Shown here one piece after another: positions 61,129-64,000 of a stretch of DNA of 64,000 nucleotides. Both the position numbers and the translations under genes were made by a program. Source of the DNA: Xanthobacter dioxanivorans (GTDB lineage Bacteria; Pseudomonadota; Alphaproteobacteria; Rhizobiales; Xanthobacteraceae). Location of the stretch: the NCBI RefSeq assembly GCF_016807805.1, contig NZ_CP063362.1, forward strand, positions 4,816,501 to 4,880,500, read 5' to 3'. A model generated the notes under the pieces. It was not told the DNA's origin and searched no databases. It was given only the letters and a program-made list of their open reading frames with translations. How positions within the stretch are numbered: position 1 is the stretch's first letter; every line of letters starts with the position of its first letter.

Positions 61129-62940
<1,812 letters not shown>

Positions 62941-63342
62941 CTGGGTTTCGTCCGCGGACGGCGGCGGGCCGAGGCGCGGAGGATTTTGGCGCGGGGGGCT
63001 TTTGCACTCATGCCTGTCTCCGGCGGCCGCCTGACGGGGGCCGCGATCTGTCTCGAATGGCCCGCCGGAACGGGCATCGCCGGTCTTCGTCCGCCCGCTT
63101 CGCTGGCCACGATCCGACTTCCGCGCCCTGCCCGGGGCAGCCGCATGCCCCTCATCAACCGCCGACGCGCATGCAAGTCAACGGCTTCAGGTATTCAGGT
63201 GAGGTGCATCCGGGTTGGAACATGGCCGGCGGCGGCCGGGCCGGCACGCAGGAAGGCATGCCGCTCCCCGCGTGGACGCAGTGCACCGCCCGCAGCGAAA
63301 TGGTCCTGAGCCTGGGATGTGCCCGGCGGCGAATCCGGAAAT
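62941..63342. other. 402-bp intergenic stretch without a clear gene
   Basis: Between the ABC exporter and tRNA-Cys there are only arginine/alanine-rich shadow frames. It should contain the exporter promoter. No RNA gene, repeat or strong hairpin stands out. Confidence 0.5.
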
Positions 63343-63416
63343 TGGAGGCCACGCCCGGAATCGAACCGGGGTGCACGGATTTGCAGTCCGCTGCGTAACC
63401 ACTCCGCCACGTGGCC
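63343..63416 (-). tRNA. tRNA-Cys (anticodon GCA)
   Basis: The acceptor GGCCACG/CGTGGCC, the D arm with GTGGTTACGC, the anticodon stem around GACTGCAAATCC and the T arm CCCGG/CCGGG with TTCGATT form a complete cloverleaf. The discriminator is T and CCA is encoded (63343-63345); the body proper is 63346-63416. It shows no sign of insertion. Confidence 0.97.
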
Positions 63417-63519
63417 TCACGAAGGCGGGTTCTTAAGGCGTCTGAACGGGAGGCGCAAGCGGCGCCTTCGGCTTGTCCCCACGGCACCGAGGGGAGGTCG
63501 GCGCCCGGCCTGGGGTCTC

Positions 63520-63963
63520 TCAGGGCGCGAAGGGCCGGGCCCGCGTGATGTCCTCGCCATTGTGGAAGCCGATGGCCAGCCGGAACGAATGCGCCATGCG
63601 CTCGGCATGGGCGATGGCCGCCTGGGCGGCGGCCGGCGGCAGGACCTCGACCGCCGTCGGCCGGAACAGCGCCAGCCAGCGCGCGAACTGAATCTCACCT
63701 GCATCCTGGCCGAGGGCGAGGTGGGGCGGGAGGGGACGCCCATCGTAGCGCCCGGACTTCAGGAGAACCGAGGACCAGAAATCGCACATCTTCGCCAGGT
63801 GCACGGGCCAGGCGTCGGCAGCGATCCGCCCGCCGAACACCGGGCCGAGCACGACATCGTCGCGCACGCGCTCATAAAAGAGGTGGACGAGCCGGTGGAT
63901 CTTCTCCTCGTCGAGCCCGTCCAGGGCGGGTTGTCCCGCCTCCGGTCGCACGGAAGCGTTCAT
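63520..63963 (-). CDS. Group III truncated haemoglobin
   Basis: The 147-residue protein matches group III (P) truncated globins: LVHLFYERVRDDVVLGPVF in the B/E region and WPVHLAKMCDFWSSVLLKSGRY carrying the proximal-type histidine and conserved FW. The end RPFAP follows a helical C-terminus. Such globins bind oxygen or nitric oxide; partners and roles vary. I chose the ATG at 63963, with GGAG about 9 bp upstream, over a longer frame from 63996. It is chromosomal and unrelated to the island. Confidence 0.9.
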   Translation of the reverse strand: MNASVRPEAGQPALDGLDEEKIHRLVHLFYERVRDDVVLGPVFGGRIAADAWPVHLAKMCDFWSSVLLKSGRYDGRPLPPHLALGQDAGEIQFARWLALFRPTAVEVLPPAAAQAAIAHAERMAHSFRLAIGFHNGEDITRARPFAP

Positions 63964-64000
63964 CGCATGATCTCCGTCGGCCACGGCCGGCCGCACGCAC

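Overview
This window is a GC-rich alphaproteobacterial sequence, most likely from the Hyphomicrobiales. About 60.9 kb of it is the recombinase-proximal part of an integrative and conjugative element (ICE-like genomic island). The island ends at an intact tRNA-Asn (60927-61002). Beyond that lies ordinary chromosome: an MsbA-like ABC exporter, a tRNA-Cys and a group III truncated haemoglobin. The other end of the island lies outside the window. No insertion sequence, CRISPR array or rRNA was seen.

Region 1 (1-19.5 kb) is the mobile-element backbone. It holds a coupled parA / ribbon-helix-helix / DUF2840 / traF block and a RepA initiator with three iteron-like repeats just past its stop codon. 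It also has an AlpA-type regulator, DUF736 and DUF2285 proteins, an XRE regulator, a DUF2493 protein, a Toprim protein and a 1,445-residue methylase-helicase of the strawberry-notch family. A large ParB, a HEPN-like protein and an ArdC-type antirestriction protein complete it. Three of these genes (strawberry-notch, parB, ardC) share a similar GA-rich, foldable leader. One DUF6499/DUF2285 gene appears frameshifted.

Region 2 (19.6-56.7 kb) is a dense defence island. It starts with an AbiEi/AbiEii toxin-antitoxin pair behind a strong dyad. Next comes a tightly overlapped operon SIR2 - HerA - SbcD(Mre11) - SbcC(Rad50), in which sbcC carries an apparent single-base frameshift near its end. Convergent to it is a six-gene operon: AddB-like nuclease, AddA-like UvrD helicase-nuclease, DEAD/ResIII helicase, DUF6361 protein, phospholipase-D-like nuclease and a second large helicase. 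Divergent from that operon is a BREX/Pgl-like operon: WYL-domain regulator, DUF499 ATPase, short PglZ-like protein, DUF1156 methyltransferase, unknown 166-residue protein and SNF2-like helicase. The two large operons start from one 175-bp intergenic region containing a perfect dyad that is probably the WYL repressor operator, so they may be regulated together.

Region 3 (56.7-61.0 kb) is the element end. It has a secreted staphylococcal-nuclease-like protein with an unknown partner, a VapBC-type pair, a small unknown protein and a large serine recombinase. The last codons of the recombinase gene run antisense into the tRNA-Asn, which marks the attachment site. The overall reading is an ICE that maintains itself (Rep/Par, toxin-antitoxins), evades host restriction (ArdC) and carries three multi-gene anti-phage or anti-plasmid modules as cargo. 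Functions in Region 2 are inferred from domain content and operon structure, not demonstrated.
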